Shown here piece after piece: positions 56,056 through 64,000 of a stretch of 64,000 nucleotides of DNA. The notes under the pieces were generated by a model, which saw nothing but the letters and a program-made list of their open reading frames with translations, was not told the DNA's origin and did no database searches. The DNA is from Acidiferrobacter thiooxydans. Lineage in GTDB: Bacteria; Pseudomonadota; Gammaproteobacteria; Acidiferrobacterales; Acidiferrobacteraceae. The stretch lies in NCBI RefSeq assembly GCF_003333315.1, contig NZ_PSYR01000001.1, positions 1,018,501 to 1,082,500 on the forward strand. The letters are read 5' to 3'. Both the position numbers and the translations under genes were made by a program. Every line of letters begins with the position of its first letter. Positions within the stretch are counted from its first letter, which is position 1.

Positions 56056-57307
56056 GCGCGAGGCTTATATCTACATTCAGCTGCCCGGCACGTTGGAAAC
56101 GGTGCCGGCGGCGCTGCTCAGAGTGCAGACGCTGCCCGACGGCACGCAGATTGGGCGGTTTCGCTACGGCGACCGTTACCTTCGGCGCCAGGAGGCGGTT
56201 GCGCTCGATCCGTTCCAATTGCCTCTTGCCAAGGAAGTCTTCGAGTTCACCCAACTGAAGGGGATTCCCGGCGCGGTTCGAGACGCCGGCCCCGACGCTT
56301 GGGGGCGGCGCGTGATCGAGCACAAGCTTCGGCGCAGCGCGGCTGACCTCCAGGAAATCGACTATTTGCTGTATGGACCGCAAGACGGAGCGGGGTACCT
56401 GAGCTTCGGGCTGAAGGCCGAACCGCCTGCGCCCAAGCGCCAGTACAACCGCGCGCACCAACTGGCCGAGCTGATCGCGGCCACACAGGCGATCGAAGAG
56501 GGGCGCCCGGTGGCAGCCCACCTGCTCGAACAGCTCGATCCTGGCACCAGTATGGGTGGTGCACGGCCGAAGGCCACGATCGAGGACGCACAAAGTCTCT
56601 GGCTCGGCAAGTTTCCGGCCAGAGATGACCGCTTCAATGTGCAGCGGGTCGAATTTGCTACGCTCGATCTGGCTCGGCGGTGCGGCCTGAACGTCACACA
56701 GGCACGGCTCCAGCGCGTGGGCGAGAGCGATGTGCTGATGTTGCAGCGCTTTGATCGCGACCACACCGACATGGGCTACCTTCGCTTCGGTCTTGTCAGC
56801 GGTTTGACCGTGCTCGACTGCGGGGATAGCCACCTGGACCGTGAACGCTGGTCCTATCCGCTGCTGGCCGACCACTTGCGCCGATGGTCTGACAAGCCAG
56901 AAGCCGACTGTGCGGAACTCTTCAGGCGGATGGTCTTTAATGCCGCCGTGACCAACAACGATGATCATCCCCGCAACCATGCCCTGCTGCGCAGACAGAA
57001 GGAATGGCGGCTGTCGCCGGCCTACGATCTCGTGCCCGCGCCCGTGGTCAGTCAGGAGAGGCGCGATTTGGCGTTGACCGTCGGCGACCACGGTCGCACG
57101 GCCAGCATCTACAACCTACTGTCGCAGGCGGGGCGTTTCGGTTTGTCGGCGGAAGAGGCGCGCGGGCAGATCGATCGGCTCGTCGATGTTGTCCGGCATT
57201 GGCGTGACAGCTTCTTTGCCTGTGATGTGTCGGCCGAAGACATCGATTACATCGCTCCGGCCATCCTGCCTGACTGCTTCTTCTTCGAAAGGCGCCCCGA
57301 TGAGTGA
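56045..57307 (+). CDS. hipA: HipA-type serine/threonine kinase toxin
   Basis: 420 aa. The N-terminal HipA domain (IGRFRYGDRYLRRQEAVALD) is followed by the kinase core: the G-loop region GTSMGGARPKATIE, the hinge segment LMLQRFDRD, the catalytic loop FNAAVTNNDDHPRNHALL and YDLVPAP. HipA kinases phosphorylate aminoacyl-tRNA synthetases and cause growth arrest. Catalytic residues look intact. It lies right of the second guaA-end copy and so belongs to a separate element from the AbiE pairs. Confidence 0.9.
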   Translation: MTSEREAYIYIQLPGTLETVPAALLRVQTLPDGTQIGRFRYGDRYLRRQEAVALDPFQLPLAKEVFEFTQLKGIPGAVRDAGPDAWGRRVIEHKLRRSAADLQEIDYLLYGPQDGAGYLSFGLKAEPPAPKRQYNRAHQLAELIAATQAIEEGRPVAAHLLEQLDPGTSMGGARPKATIEDAQSLWLGKFPARDDRFNVQRVEFATLDLARRCGLNVTQARLQRVGESDVLMLQRFDRDHTDMGYLRFGLVSGLTVLDCGDSHLDRERWSYPLLADHLRRWSDKPEADCAELFRRMVFNAAVTNNDDHPRNHALLRRQKEWRLSPAYDLVPAPVVSQERRDLALTVGDHGRTASIYNLLSQAGRFGLSAEEARGQIDRLVDVVRHWRDSFFACDVSAEDIDYIAPAILPDCFFFERRPDE

Positions 57308-57345
57308 GGCGCAACGTCAACTGGCGCCGGGGCAAGTCCAGTTCG

Positions 57346-57777
57346 CTAGCGGAAGAAGGTCTCGTCGACCTCCGTGACGCCGGGCAAGCTGGTCGGCTGA
57401 TACGCCGCCAAGTGCGGCATCAGCCGATGCCGCCACTTGAAGGCGCGGGTGGGGTGGATGTTAAGGCGCTTGGCGGTCTTGCGCACGCTCAGGCCTCGCC
57501 GCATGCACTCAGCGTACTCGAGCAGCAGGCCCTTGTCCCGAAGTCGGTTGAGCGCGGTACCGGTCAGTCCCGTGAAGCTGCGGCAGCACGAGGTGCATCG
57601 GTAGCGCTGCTCGCCCGATGCCGTTCTGCCCCACCGTTGGATGGGCTCTTCCGAGCTGTGCGGGTAGCACCCGCCCTTCTGGACCTGGTGCGCCACGAGC
57701 TCCATGACAGCGGTGCGCTGCGACAGCGCAGAGACGCTGTCGCAGTTGGTGCGAGCTGAGCTTTGGAAGCGACTCAA
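57346..57777 (-). pseudogene. N-terminal fragment of an IS1595-type transposase
   Basis: The fragment has the zinc-ribbon start (EEPIQRWGRTASGEQRYRC, TSCCRSFTGLTGTALNRLRD) and the helix-turn-helix (GLSVRKTAKRLNIHPTRAFK), and stops at EVDETFFR, just where the DDE domain begins. The rest is gone. Translation probably began at the ATG giving MELVAHQVQKGG. It is cut 38 bp from the hipA stop, so the element was truncated when hipBA arrived or by later deletion. Confidence 0.75.
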
Positions 57778-57828
57778 CGAGTCGCGGGAACTCCCGATGG
57801 CAAGGCCGCGGGTATTGCGATCGGATGC

Positions 57829-58851
57829 CTATGTGGGCATGGGAAAATGCACGGTCTTGGCGAGCAGCGGCAGGGCTTTGACCCGGTAGTCAGGGTATAG
57901 GAGTTTGTCGGAGACCGGTTCGACCACGGCGAGCCCCAGGAAGCCTGCAAAATGCACAAGCGCGCGCCATGTGTAGCAGGAGCGCACTGTCTGTTCGGGG
58001 GCGATTATGTCGTTTGGCGGCACCTCGCGTACCAGCATCGGAAAGGCGGTCAGGAATGTGTCTTCATAGAACCGGTGCGGTCGCCAGGTGGTGCCATAGC
58101 GCGCCAGCAGGTACAGCGTGAACAGGAAGGCGTGCTGGATGAACGGCAGATCGGGGTAACGATCCCAGTAGCCCCAGTTGTAGCGTTCAACGTAGGTCCG
58201 AAAGAGTCTCGGATAGATGGCGGCGAGGCCGTTGTCACTTAGCAGGCGGCGGGCGTCCCGGGTGAGTCGGAACCGTCCCTGATATTTGCGTATGAGGCCT
58301 GCGCGTTCGGCCGTCAGGCGCGCGACGTGCAGTTCGAGGAAGTCCGGTTCGCTATTGATAGCGCCGAACTGCATCCGGTCCTGATAGGCCTTCTCATCCC
58401 AATAGGAGCGCGCCGCCTCCCGGCACACGGCCCGGGGCAGATTGCCCGTGGCGGTCGGTTTCAGGCCCTGGTCGCCGATGGCCAAGGCCAGCAGGCCAAA
58501 GAGTCTCGATATCGGGGCGGTCGCGCCGCCCTCCGGCGCCTCGGCGATGATCGCTACGTCCGGTGAGGCAAACGGCCGGTATAGTAGGCTGTGCATCCGC
58601 TCGGGCGACAGCCCATGGAACGTATCCAGCGGGTGTTCGTTTTGCTGCCGCACATGGCCGGTGACGAACGCCTGTAACTCCTCGAGCGAGCGGAAGTCGT
58701 GGCCCTCGAGGGCCTTGCGCACCATTTCTGCGGCGCGCTGCGCGTTGGAATCGGAGTCCGCATCGCTGATCCGGCCGTGACAGCACTGCCGGTAGGTCTT
58801 CCCGCTTCCGCAGGGACAGGGATCATTATCGCCGATCGAGGATATCGTCAT
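57829..58851 (-). CDS. SEC-C motif protein of unknown function
   Basis: 340 aa. An N-terminal SEC-C zinc-binding motif is complete: CPCGSGKTYRQCCHG (residues about 10-24). The remainder is not recognised; it has GLFGLLALAIGDQGL-like hydrophobic stretches, RLFRTYVERYNWGYWDRY and YGTTWRPHRFYEDTFLTAF. SEC-C modules occur in SecA and in many stand-alone proteins, including defence-linked ones. The ATG at 58851 starts at the motif; one 14 codons upstream is open. Position at the end of the accessory zone suggests acquired DNA. Confidence 0.7.
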   Translation of the reverse strand: MTISSIGDNDPCPCGSGKTYRQCCHGRISDADSDSNAQRAAEMVRKALEGHDFRSLEELQAFVTGHVRQQNEHPLDTFHGLSPERMHSLLYRPFASPDVAIIAEAPEGGATAPISRLFGLLALAIGDQGLKPTATGNLPRAVCREAARSYWDEKAYQDRMQFGAINSEPDFLELHVARLTAERAGLIRKYQGRFRLTRDARRLLSDNGLAAIYPRLFRTYVERYNWGYWDRYPDLPFIQHAFLFTLYLLARYGTTWRPHRFYEDTFLTAFPMLVREVPPNDIIAPEQTVRSCYTWRALVHFAGFLGLAVVEPVSDKLLYPDYRVKALPLLAKTVHFPMPT

Positions 58852-58893
58852 GGGCCTTGCACATTGTGATTGGCGAATGTCGAGGTCTTCCAA

Positions 58894-60838
58894 GGCCGCC
58901 GCACCGGCATGTTCCGGCCCGGTGGGGCCCTGGACCCATGAAACGCCCCACGGGGCGTTCCTGTCGGAGGACCCGTTCCGGTGTCATTGTGCCACGATCG
59001 ATGTCCTCGATCGACCCTCTTGCGCCCCGATCCGCGGGCTCGCGCGCCGGTCATGGGCCATATCGGGGCAGGGCAGGCGGTTTTTGCGCATGAGGGCCTC
59101 GGGTCGCCATGATGCCGGGACCTATTTGCCCCTCGCCGACTGCCATGACCCAGGCTCATTCCGCCTTCTCTTAGCGCGACCGCCGGAAATCCGGCCAGAA
59201 CCCCGACCGGCATGCCGCGTGCCAGCCCTTATGCCAGCACCCGCTGTGACCGTTTCATGGGGAACGGACGAAGGTCCCGATCCCGGCGGCCTTGAGTGCC
59301 ATAGCGCGGCAGTCGTCACCCTTGGTGTCTGCCGCGCCCGTCGTCCCGCGTCGCCGCCTCGATGAGGCGCCGGATCATGTGGGTGTGGGGCGTACGTCGT
59401 GAATGCCGGATGTCTGCTCTGTGACAAGGACTCCGCGGAGGCCTTGCGTGACTCATCCCGTCTGGGGGGGTGTGCCACGAGCGACTCTGCATAGTAATGG
59501 GGCAGTGCCGCCACGGTTTGCCCGCTCCGGTTGCACGACCGCGCGGCGCATGTGCCCGGATCAGGGGCAATCGCGCCAAGATGCCCTAACAAAGGGCTTG
59601 CGCTTGGGTTCGCTCTATGGTTACATCTCCCGCCGGCCGTTATCCCTTTCGAGGGATGGACACGATAGGGGCTAGGTTCGAGAGGGCCGGGGCTTCGGGG
59701 CCAGGAAGGTAATCGGCCGCTTGTTGGACAATGTTAAAAACATTTATATATTAGAATCTAATAATGCGTTCTTGGGCGCGCCGTGTCAGGGAATATCCTT
59801 GCAAAGCCAAGGGCCATCATCTAACATCGCTCCGATAGCTCAGCGGTGGACAGGTGCAGCAACTAGGATCGGAAAAGGCAGTTGCACTCGTCCTTTCCAT
59901 GGAAATAGATATATCATGGGCGGAATTTGTAGGGCTTGCGAAGGCGGTCGCAGTGAACGCAAGGGGCCAGATGGGATTCTGGGTGAGCACGGCAAGGGAT
60001 GACGTCACTAGCACAAGCGGACCGCGGAATGGCTCGTCCTTTCGGCGGTTCACTCTATAGAAAGAACGACTACTGATCGTGCCTCGGGTACGAGGGGCGC
60101 GTGTGAGCAGGGCGGAAATCTAGCAGATGTCGAGAGAGCGACAGGCGAAGCCGGTATTCTCAGTGTGGCCCAAAAACGGACCGTTGGGTACGCTTTCCCT
60201 GACGCACGGCCTCGCATGGATCCTATGCGGGCTTTGGCGTTACATCCATCGCGCGCTGACCGATTCCCTCGCATTTCTCGATACGGGCCGTAATGGCGAT
60301 AGGGTACCGGGCTCCACTTTTTTGTTTCATAGCATCACGCCTTGTTGGCGATCTGATTCCTATAACGAAAGACCTGACATGCCGCTATGCAGAATTCCCG
60401 CACCGCGTAGTCGGTCACTTGCCGATCCCGCCTCGCCCCCGGAAGAAGGGCGCGGCCTTCCCGCTTATCTTTTTTTCTTATCACCGATAAACCACCCCCG
60501 AGCCTTCGTCGCGACGCCGCGGCGTCGATCTTGGCCATACACAGCCATTAGAGGGCAAGGGCGTGAAAAGTTCCCAGTGACCCATAGGCATCCCGTGATG
60601 GTGGGGAAGGGCGCTGGATAGTAAGGCGAGCACATCAGTCGGGGTACCAGACACAAGAGTCGCCCCCAAGAGGGCGCTTGGCGGCCAGGGTACCGGGACT
60701 AGAGGGCTCACCAAAAGATGAGGCCCGCATGGCGGGTGAGGAGACGAGACACCGGGGCGTGGGGATCCAGCATTCAGTCGGCGAGTTCGGACTCGGTCGC
60801 GATCACAGGCGTCGGGTCTTGCATGTATATGTTCCACA
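58894..60838. other. 1.9-kb region with no supported gene
   Basis: Several frames of 60-170 codons are open on both strands but have arginine/proline-rich shadow-like composition and no known motif. Noted inside: an A+T-rich palindromic segment (59730-59762), a tRNA D-arm-like string (AGCTCAGCGGTGGA near 59837), a hairpin CCTCG-GGTA-CGAGG (60083-60096) and CGCCC-CCAAGA-GGGCG (60661-60676). It separates the accessory zone from the iron-oxidation operon. Confidence 0.5.
59730..59762. promoter_or_regulatory. two adjacent A+T-rich palindromes
   Basis: AATGTT-AAA-AACATT (59730-59744) and ATTAGA-A-TCTAAT (59750-59762) are both perfect, five bases apart, in a very A+T-rich pocket of a G+C-rich genome. 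An ATG at 59764 opens a 24-codon frame. This looks like a regulated promoter region of a lost or unrecognised gene or small RNA. Confidence 0.4.
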
Positions 60839-60852
60839 GGGAGAAGAATAGT

Positions 60853-62292
60853 ATGGCCTTTAAAATACCAAGATTAGAACCTCGGAAAGTTCTTGCATTG
60901 ACATCCATCATTGGCGGCTTAGCCATGTCGGCCAATGCCTGGGCGCTTCCGAGTTTCGCGCGGCAGACCGGCTGGTCGTGCGCCACCTGTCACACCTCCT
61001 TTCCGCAGCTCACCCCCATGGGGCGGATATTCAAGCTGATGGGCTATACCACGACGAACCTCCAGCCGCAGCAGAAGGTCGAGGCCAAGGTCGGAAATGT
61101 CGTGCACCTGCTGTTGCCGCGCATCTCGCAGTTCTCGATCTTCGTGCAGGCCTCGGACACCCATGTTGCCGGCAGCCAGCAGGCACTGGGGGCCCCGGCC
61201 CGCACGGCGAAGGGGGGTCAGCCGGTAGGGACCAACAACAATCTGGAGGTCCCGCAGCAGGTGAGCCTGTTCTATGCCGGTGAGGTCACCCCGCATGTCG
61301 GCGACTTCCTGCACATCACCTATAATGGTCAGAGCGGCACCTTTGCGTTCGATGATTCGAGCATCGTACGCACGCAGGCCTGGAAGCTCGGGTTGCACAA
61401 CACCCTGATCACGGGCGTGGACGTCAACAACACCCCGAGCGCCACCGACCTCTGGAACACCTCGCCCGACTGGCAGGCGCCGTTCTTTACGTCGAACTAT
61501 ACGGCCGAAGGGGCGGTGCCGACGACCTTCATCGGCTCGAGCCCGGGTGCTGCATTCCCCTTGATCGGTCTCGGCGCCTACGCCGCCGACATCGTCGGGC
61601 CGAACCGCGCCAACTGGTTCTATGCCGAGGCCGATGCCTACAATAACTCCGAGGGCACCGGCGCCGCACCAAACCAGGGCGGATTTTTTGAAGGGGGTTC
61701 GAACAGTCTTTTTGGGCAATTGGCCGGCACAGCCCCGTATTTGCGCCTCGCCTATCAGCACGACTGGTCGGACTGGAACTGGGAGGTCGGGACCTACGAC
61801 ATGTGGTCGCGCGTCTACGCGAGCCCGATCAGCAATGCGGTCAACCGCTTCTATGACTATGACCTCGACTCGCAGCTGCAGTGGCTCGATATCAACGACA
61901 ACGATAACGTCACGGTACGCGCCAACCTGATCCATGAGGATGCCAACTTTGCGGCAGGGGCGCTGAACACCAGCCTCACGCACGGTCAGCTCAATACCTT
62001 CAACCTGAACGCCACCTACTGGTACCACGACGAATACGGCGCGCAGGGCGGCTTCCAGGACGTGACCGGGACCGCCAACAGCAGCTTCTGGGGCGGCAAC
62101 GTCTACACCTCCGCCAACGGCTCGCCCAACACCACCGACGAGTGGGTGGAGGCCTCCTACCTGCCGTGGTGGAACACGCGCCTGTCGGTGCGTTACACGG
62201 TGTTCAACAAGTTCCGGGGTCTGACGGGGAATAACGGGGTGAGTCCGTCGAAGTTCAACACCATCGAGCTGCTCGCCTGGATTGCCTATTAA
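60853..62292 (+). CDS. cyc2: Cyc2-type outer-membrane cytochrome-porin (iron oxidase)
   Basis: 479 aa. A signal peptide (cleavage likely after ANAWA, residue 31) is followed at once by the single haem motif CATCH (residues 43-47) in the Cyc2-like context FARQTGWSCATCHTSFPQL. The remaining 420 residues are rich in aromatic/Asn/Gly strands as in a 16-strand outer-membrane barrel. Cyc2 of Acidithiobacillus ferrooxidans is almost the same length (485 aa) and takes electrons from Fe(II) at the cell surface. The ATG at 60853 follows GGGAGAAGA. The cyc1-, acoP- and cox-like genes behind it strengthen the call. A generic haem-porin is the alternative. Confidence 0.82.
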   Translation: MAFKIPRLEPRKVLALTSIIGGLAMSANAWALPSFARQTGWSCATCHTSFPQLTPMGRIFKLMGYTTTNLQPQQKVEAKVGNVVHLLLPRISQFSIFVQASDTHVAGSQQALGAPARTAKGGQPVGTNNNLEVPQQVSLFYAGEVTPHVGDFLHITYNGQSGTFAFDDSSIVRTQAWKLGLHNTLITGVDVNNTPSATDLWNTSPDWQAPFFTSNYTAEGAVPTTFIGSSPGAAFPLIGLGAYAADIVGPNRANWFYAEADAYNNSEGTGAAPNQGGFFEGGSNSLFGQLAGTAPYLRLAYQHDWSDWNWEVGTYDMWSRVYASPISNAVNRFYDYDLDSQLQWLDINDNDNVTVRANLIHEDANFAAGALNTSLTHGQLNTFNLNATYWYHDEYGAQGGFQDVTGTANSSFWGGNVYTSANGSPNTTDEWVEASYLPWWNTRLSVRYTVFNKFRGLTGNNGVSPSKFNTIELLAWIAY

Positions 62293-62308
62293 GGGAAGGA
62301 TGCGGATT

Positions 62309-62977
62309 ATGACAAACCATTCACAGACACAGGAATCGAAGCGACCCTCCATGGGGACCGTCTGGCGCCCGGTGGCGGCGGCGGTGTTGTTGGCCATGGC
62401 GGGGGTCGCCGGGGCGGCCACCAAGACCAAGGTGGTGTCGGGGCCCACGCCCTATCGCGTGAGCAGCGACTGCGCGGTATGTCACGGCATGCACGGGGCG
62501 AGCACCGACTATAACATCATCCCGCGGCTGGCCGGCCAGCATAAGGCCTATCTCGTCATGCAGTTGAAGCAGTTCCGCAACGGCCACCGCGCCGACCAGA
62601 ACGGCAACATCTACATGGCCCCGGTGGCCCAGGGGTTGACCACAGGCCAGATCGACCAGGTGGCGAGCTACTTCGCAGCGCAGCGCCCGCGCATGCAGGC
62701 AAGCGGCGTGCATCATGCCGGCGCCAAGGCCGGCAAGGCGATCTTCATGAACGGCGTGACCTCCGAGCAGATCCCGGCATGCATGGAGTGCCATGGGGCC
62801 AATGCCCAGGGTGCCAGCACGTTCCCGGATATCGCCGGACAGCGCTACCGCTACATCGTCCAGCAGCTGACGTACTTCCATAATGGGACGCGCAAGAACG
62901 AGCTCATGAACCAGATCGCGAAGAACATCACCGTGCCGCAGATGAAGGAGGTGGCCGCGTATCTGTCGTCGTTGTAA
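62309..62977 (+). CDS. cyc1: di-haem cytochrome c, c4 type (Cyc1-like)
   Basis: 222 aa with a signal peptide and two haem motifs, CAVCHG (residues 55-60) and CMECHG (158-163). The two-domain layout, with PRLAGQHKAYLVMQLKQFRN and PDIAGQRYRYIVQQLTYFHN, is that of cytochrome c4. In the rus operon Cyc1 (c552) passes electrons from the Cyc2/rusticyanin side to the aa3 oxidase in the periplasm. The start is the ATG at 62309, eight bases after GGAAGGA; an ATG at 62300 is too close to it. It begins 17 bp after cyc2. Confidence 0.88.
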   Translation: MTNHSQTQESKRPSMGTVWRPVAAAVLLAMAGVAGAATKTKVVSGPTPYRVSSDCAVCHGMHGASTDYNIIPRLAGQHKAYLVMQLKQFRNGHRADQNGNIYMAPVAQGLTTGQIDQVASYFAAQRPRMQASGVHHAGAKAGKAIFMNGVTSEQIPACMECHGANAQGASTFPDIAGQRYRYIVQQLTYFHNGTRKNELMNQIAKNITVPQMKEVAAYLSSL

Positions 62978-62998
62978 GACGATCCGCAGGAAGTAGGA

Positions 62999-63031
62999 CC
63001 GGCCCGGCGCCACAAGGGGGCGCCGGGCCGG
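62999..63031 (+). repeat. 13-bp GC hairpin between cyc1 and acoP
   Basis: CCGGCCCGGCGCC pairs perfectly with GGCGCCGGGCCGG around the loop ACAAGGG. No T tract follows, so it is more likely a block to 3' decay of the cyc2-cyc1 mRNA, or a partial attenuator, than a full terminator. It could set a high cyc2-cyc1 to oxidase ratio. Confidence 0.7.
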
Positions 63032-63074
63032 GCTGGTGGCACGCCTTTGCGTCCATATTAGGAGGAAACGAGAA

Positions 63075-63626
63075 ATGGCGGCAGGAAAGGGTACGGGGGT
63101 AGTCCTCGCATCCGGCGTGTTATGCGCCGCGGTGATATTCGGGGCGCTACGGTGGGAACACACGGTTGCGTTGCCGATGAGTGCCGGGAAGGTGGTGAAC
63201 GGTGTTCACCATTACACGGTCAACGAATTTAATTATTACTATGTACCGGACCACTTTACATGGCATGTGGGCGAGAAGGTGCAGCTGACGATCATGGATC
63301 GCTCACAGTCGGCGCCCCCTTTGCCGCATCAGTTTTCCATCGGCCGTAACCTTGTGACACGCACTAACGGTTTTCCGCAGTCTCAGGCCATGGCGGTCGG
63401 CTGGAAGACGAACTTCTTCGACGGGGTGCCGATTACGGCGGGCGGCCAGACCGGACCTATACCGGCCTTCTCGGTGAGCCTGAACCCGGGGCAGAAGTTC
63501 ACGTTCAGCTTCACGGTTCCCAATAAGCCCGGGAAGTGGAATTACGGTTGCTTCCTGCAATCGGGTCAGCATTATATGAATGGGATGCGTGGCCGGATCA
63601 ATGTCTTGCCGGCGCAGGGGGCCTAA
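63075..63626 (+). CDS. acoP: AcoP-type cupredoxin (oxidase partner)
   Basis: 183 aa. One N-terminal membrane/signal helix (VVLASGVLCAAVIFGAL) precedes a cupredoxin domain. The type 1 copper ligands are H85 (LPHQFSIG) and C159, H166, M171 in GCFLQSGQHYMNGM. These numbers agree with those I recall for AcoP of Acidithiobacillus ferrooxidans, the cupredoxin encoded between cyc1 and coxB in the rus operon. AcoP binds the aa3 oxidase and Cyc1. AGGAGGAA is well placed before the ATG. It is not rusticyanin, which has a different ligand spacing and operon position. Confidence 0.85.
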   Translation: MAAGKGTGVVLASGVLCAAVIFGALRWEHTVALPMSAGKVVNGVHHYTVNEFNYYYVPDHFTWHVGEKVQLTIMDRSQSAPPLPHQFSIGRNLVTRTNGFPQSQAMAVGWKTNFFDGVPITAGGQTGPIPAFSVSLNPGQKFTFSFTVPNKPGKWNYGCFLQSGQHYMNGMRGRINVLPAQGA

Positions 63627-63635
63627 GGGGGAGCG

Positions 63636-64000
63636 ATGAGCGCAAGAACGGAAAACTTGGTAAAGGCGTTCGGTGGCTTGGTGGTTGCGTGGATCATCGG
63701 CATGGCGATCGCAGAAGGGCTGGCGGCATACGGGATCGACCATTGGCCGTTGTTGGGGAGCGTACAGGCGCATATTACCGCCGATGCCACCACCTATTTG
63801 ATCTGGCAAGCGGTGGCGATCTATGTGCTGGTGGGCGGGACCATTGTCTACTGTGCGATCCGTTTTCGGGCGCGTCCCGGTGACTCCGGACCGCCGGCCT
63901 ACCAGAGACGTTATTTTGGGCCTTTCGTGATCTTTTGGTTGGTCATGAGTATCGCGATCAACCTGGCGAACACGATCTATCCGGGCATGGTAGGTCTGGA
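63636..64000 (+). CDS. coxB: cytochrome c oxidase subunit II-like protein (partial, CoxB)
   Basis: The first 121 residues are in the window and the frame is open at the edge. Three hydrophobic segments are visible (about residues 10-30, 55-77 and 93-115), with a charged loop CAIRFRARPGDSGPPAYQRR between the last two. This matches the membrane part of subunit II in a quinol/cytochrome oxidase of the rus-operon type, where coxB follows acoP. The copper A domain would lie beyond the window. GGGGGAG precedes the ATG. Confidence 0.65.
   Translation, partial: MSARTENLVKAFGGLVVAWIIGMAIAEGLAAYGIDHWPLLGSVQAHITADATTYLIWQAVAIYVLVGGTIVYCAIRFRARPGDSGPPAYQRRYFGPFVIFWLVMSIAINLANTIYPGMVGL

Noticed and set aside
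58850-59592. Open frames of 156-171 codons on both strands
   Set aside because: Arginine/proline-rich, no ribosome site, no motif; typical of random G+C-rich DNA.
59831-59873. tRNA-like string (TCCGAT, AGCTCAGCGGTGGA, ATCGGA)
   Set aside because: Resembles a tRNA D arm, but there is no anticodon arm, T arm or proper acceptor pairing, so I do not call a tRNA.
59854-60060. 68-codon plus-strand frame
   Set aside because: Composition is protein-like but there is no ribosome site and no recognisable family; kept only as part of the gene-poor region.
60919-62448. 509-codon minus-strand frame opposite cyc2
   Set aside because: Cyc2 has a signal peptide, haem motif and ribosome site; the opposite frame is a valine/glycine-rich shadow.

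Overview
The window is a G+C-rich gammaproteobacterial chromosome segment. The gene orders corB-ypjD-ffh and suhB-trmJ-cysE-iscRSUA-hscBA-fdx-iscX-ndk-rlmN-pilW-rodZ-ispG-hisS-yfgM-bamB-der-xseA-guaBA are those of gammaproteobacteria. The right edge carries the start of a rus-like iron-oxidation operon (outer-membrane Cyc2-type cytochrome, di-haem cytochrome c, AcoP-type cupredoxin, cytochrome oxidase subunit). Together these suggest an acidophilic Fe(II)-oxidising gammaproteobacterium of the Acidiferrobacter kind; the genus is an inference.

Layout. (1) 1-9453 is a defence/toxin-antitoxin island abutting the 3' end of tRNA-Val (9454-9528), with an integrase remnant beside the tRNA. It holds a coupled operon (DUF4238 protein, HEPN-like unknown, GIY-YIG nuclease) ahead of the type I restriction gene hsdR. 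Next come a toxin-antitoxin-SecB-chaperone (TAC) module, a broken antitoxin and a HigBA pair. (2) 9529-48829 is core chromosome: hugZ-like gene, ABC transporter, PQQ-propeller lipoprotein, rmlD, tsaB, an Smr-less mutS2-like gene, corB, a frameshifted tauE-like gene, ypjD, ffh, a frameshifted rsd-like gene and fdxA. It continues through suhB, the ISC operon and the ispG-hisS-bamB-der cluster to guaBA. (3) 48830-58900 is a second accessory region starting exactly at the 3' end of guaA. It contains a decayed IS66 transposase, two different AbiEi/AbiEii pairs, a Tn5-like fragment, a second copy of the guaA-end sequence (55301-55312), HipBA, an IS1595-type fragment and a SEC-C protein. (4) 58900-60852 is about 1.9 kb with no convincing gene. 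(5) 60853-64000 is the iron-oxidation operon, cut by the window end.

How the genes work together. The ISC operon is complete and has IscR-like sites in front of cysE and iscR, so cysteine supply and Fe-S assembly appear co-regulated; this suits an organism rich in Fe-S and haem enzymes. In the rus-like operon, electrons would pass from Fe(II) to Cyc2 in the outer membrane, then through periplasmic Cyc1/AcoP to an aa3-type oxidase. Both accessory regions are dominated by addiction and anti-phage modules.

Cross-window observations. Several good sigma70-like promoters (higB, cysE, guaB, the second abiEi) place transcription starts at or within a few bases of the start codon, suggesting leaderless mRNAs. 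Three frameshifts in tauE and rsd all fall in homopolymer runs and may be sequencing errors rather than true pseudogenes.
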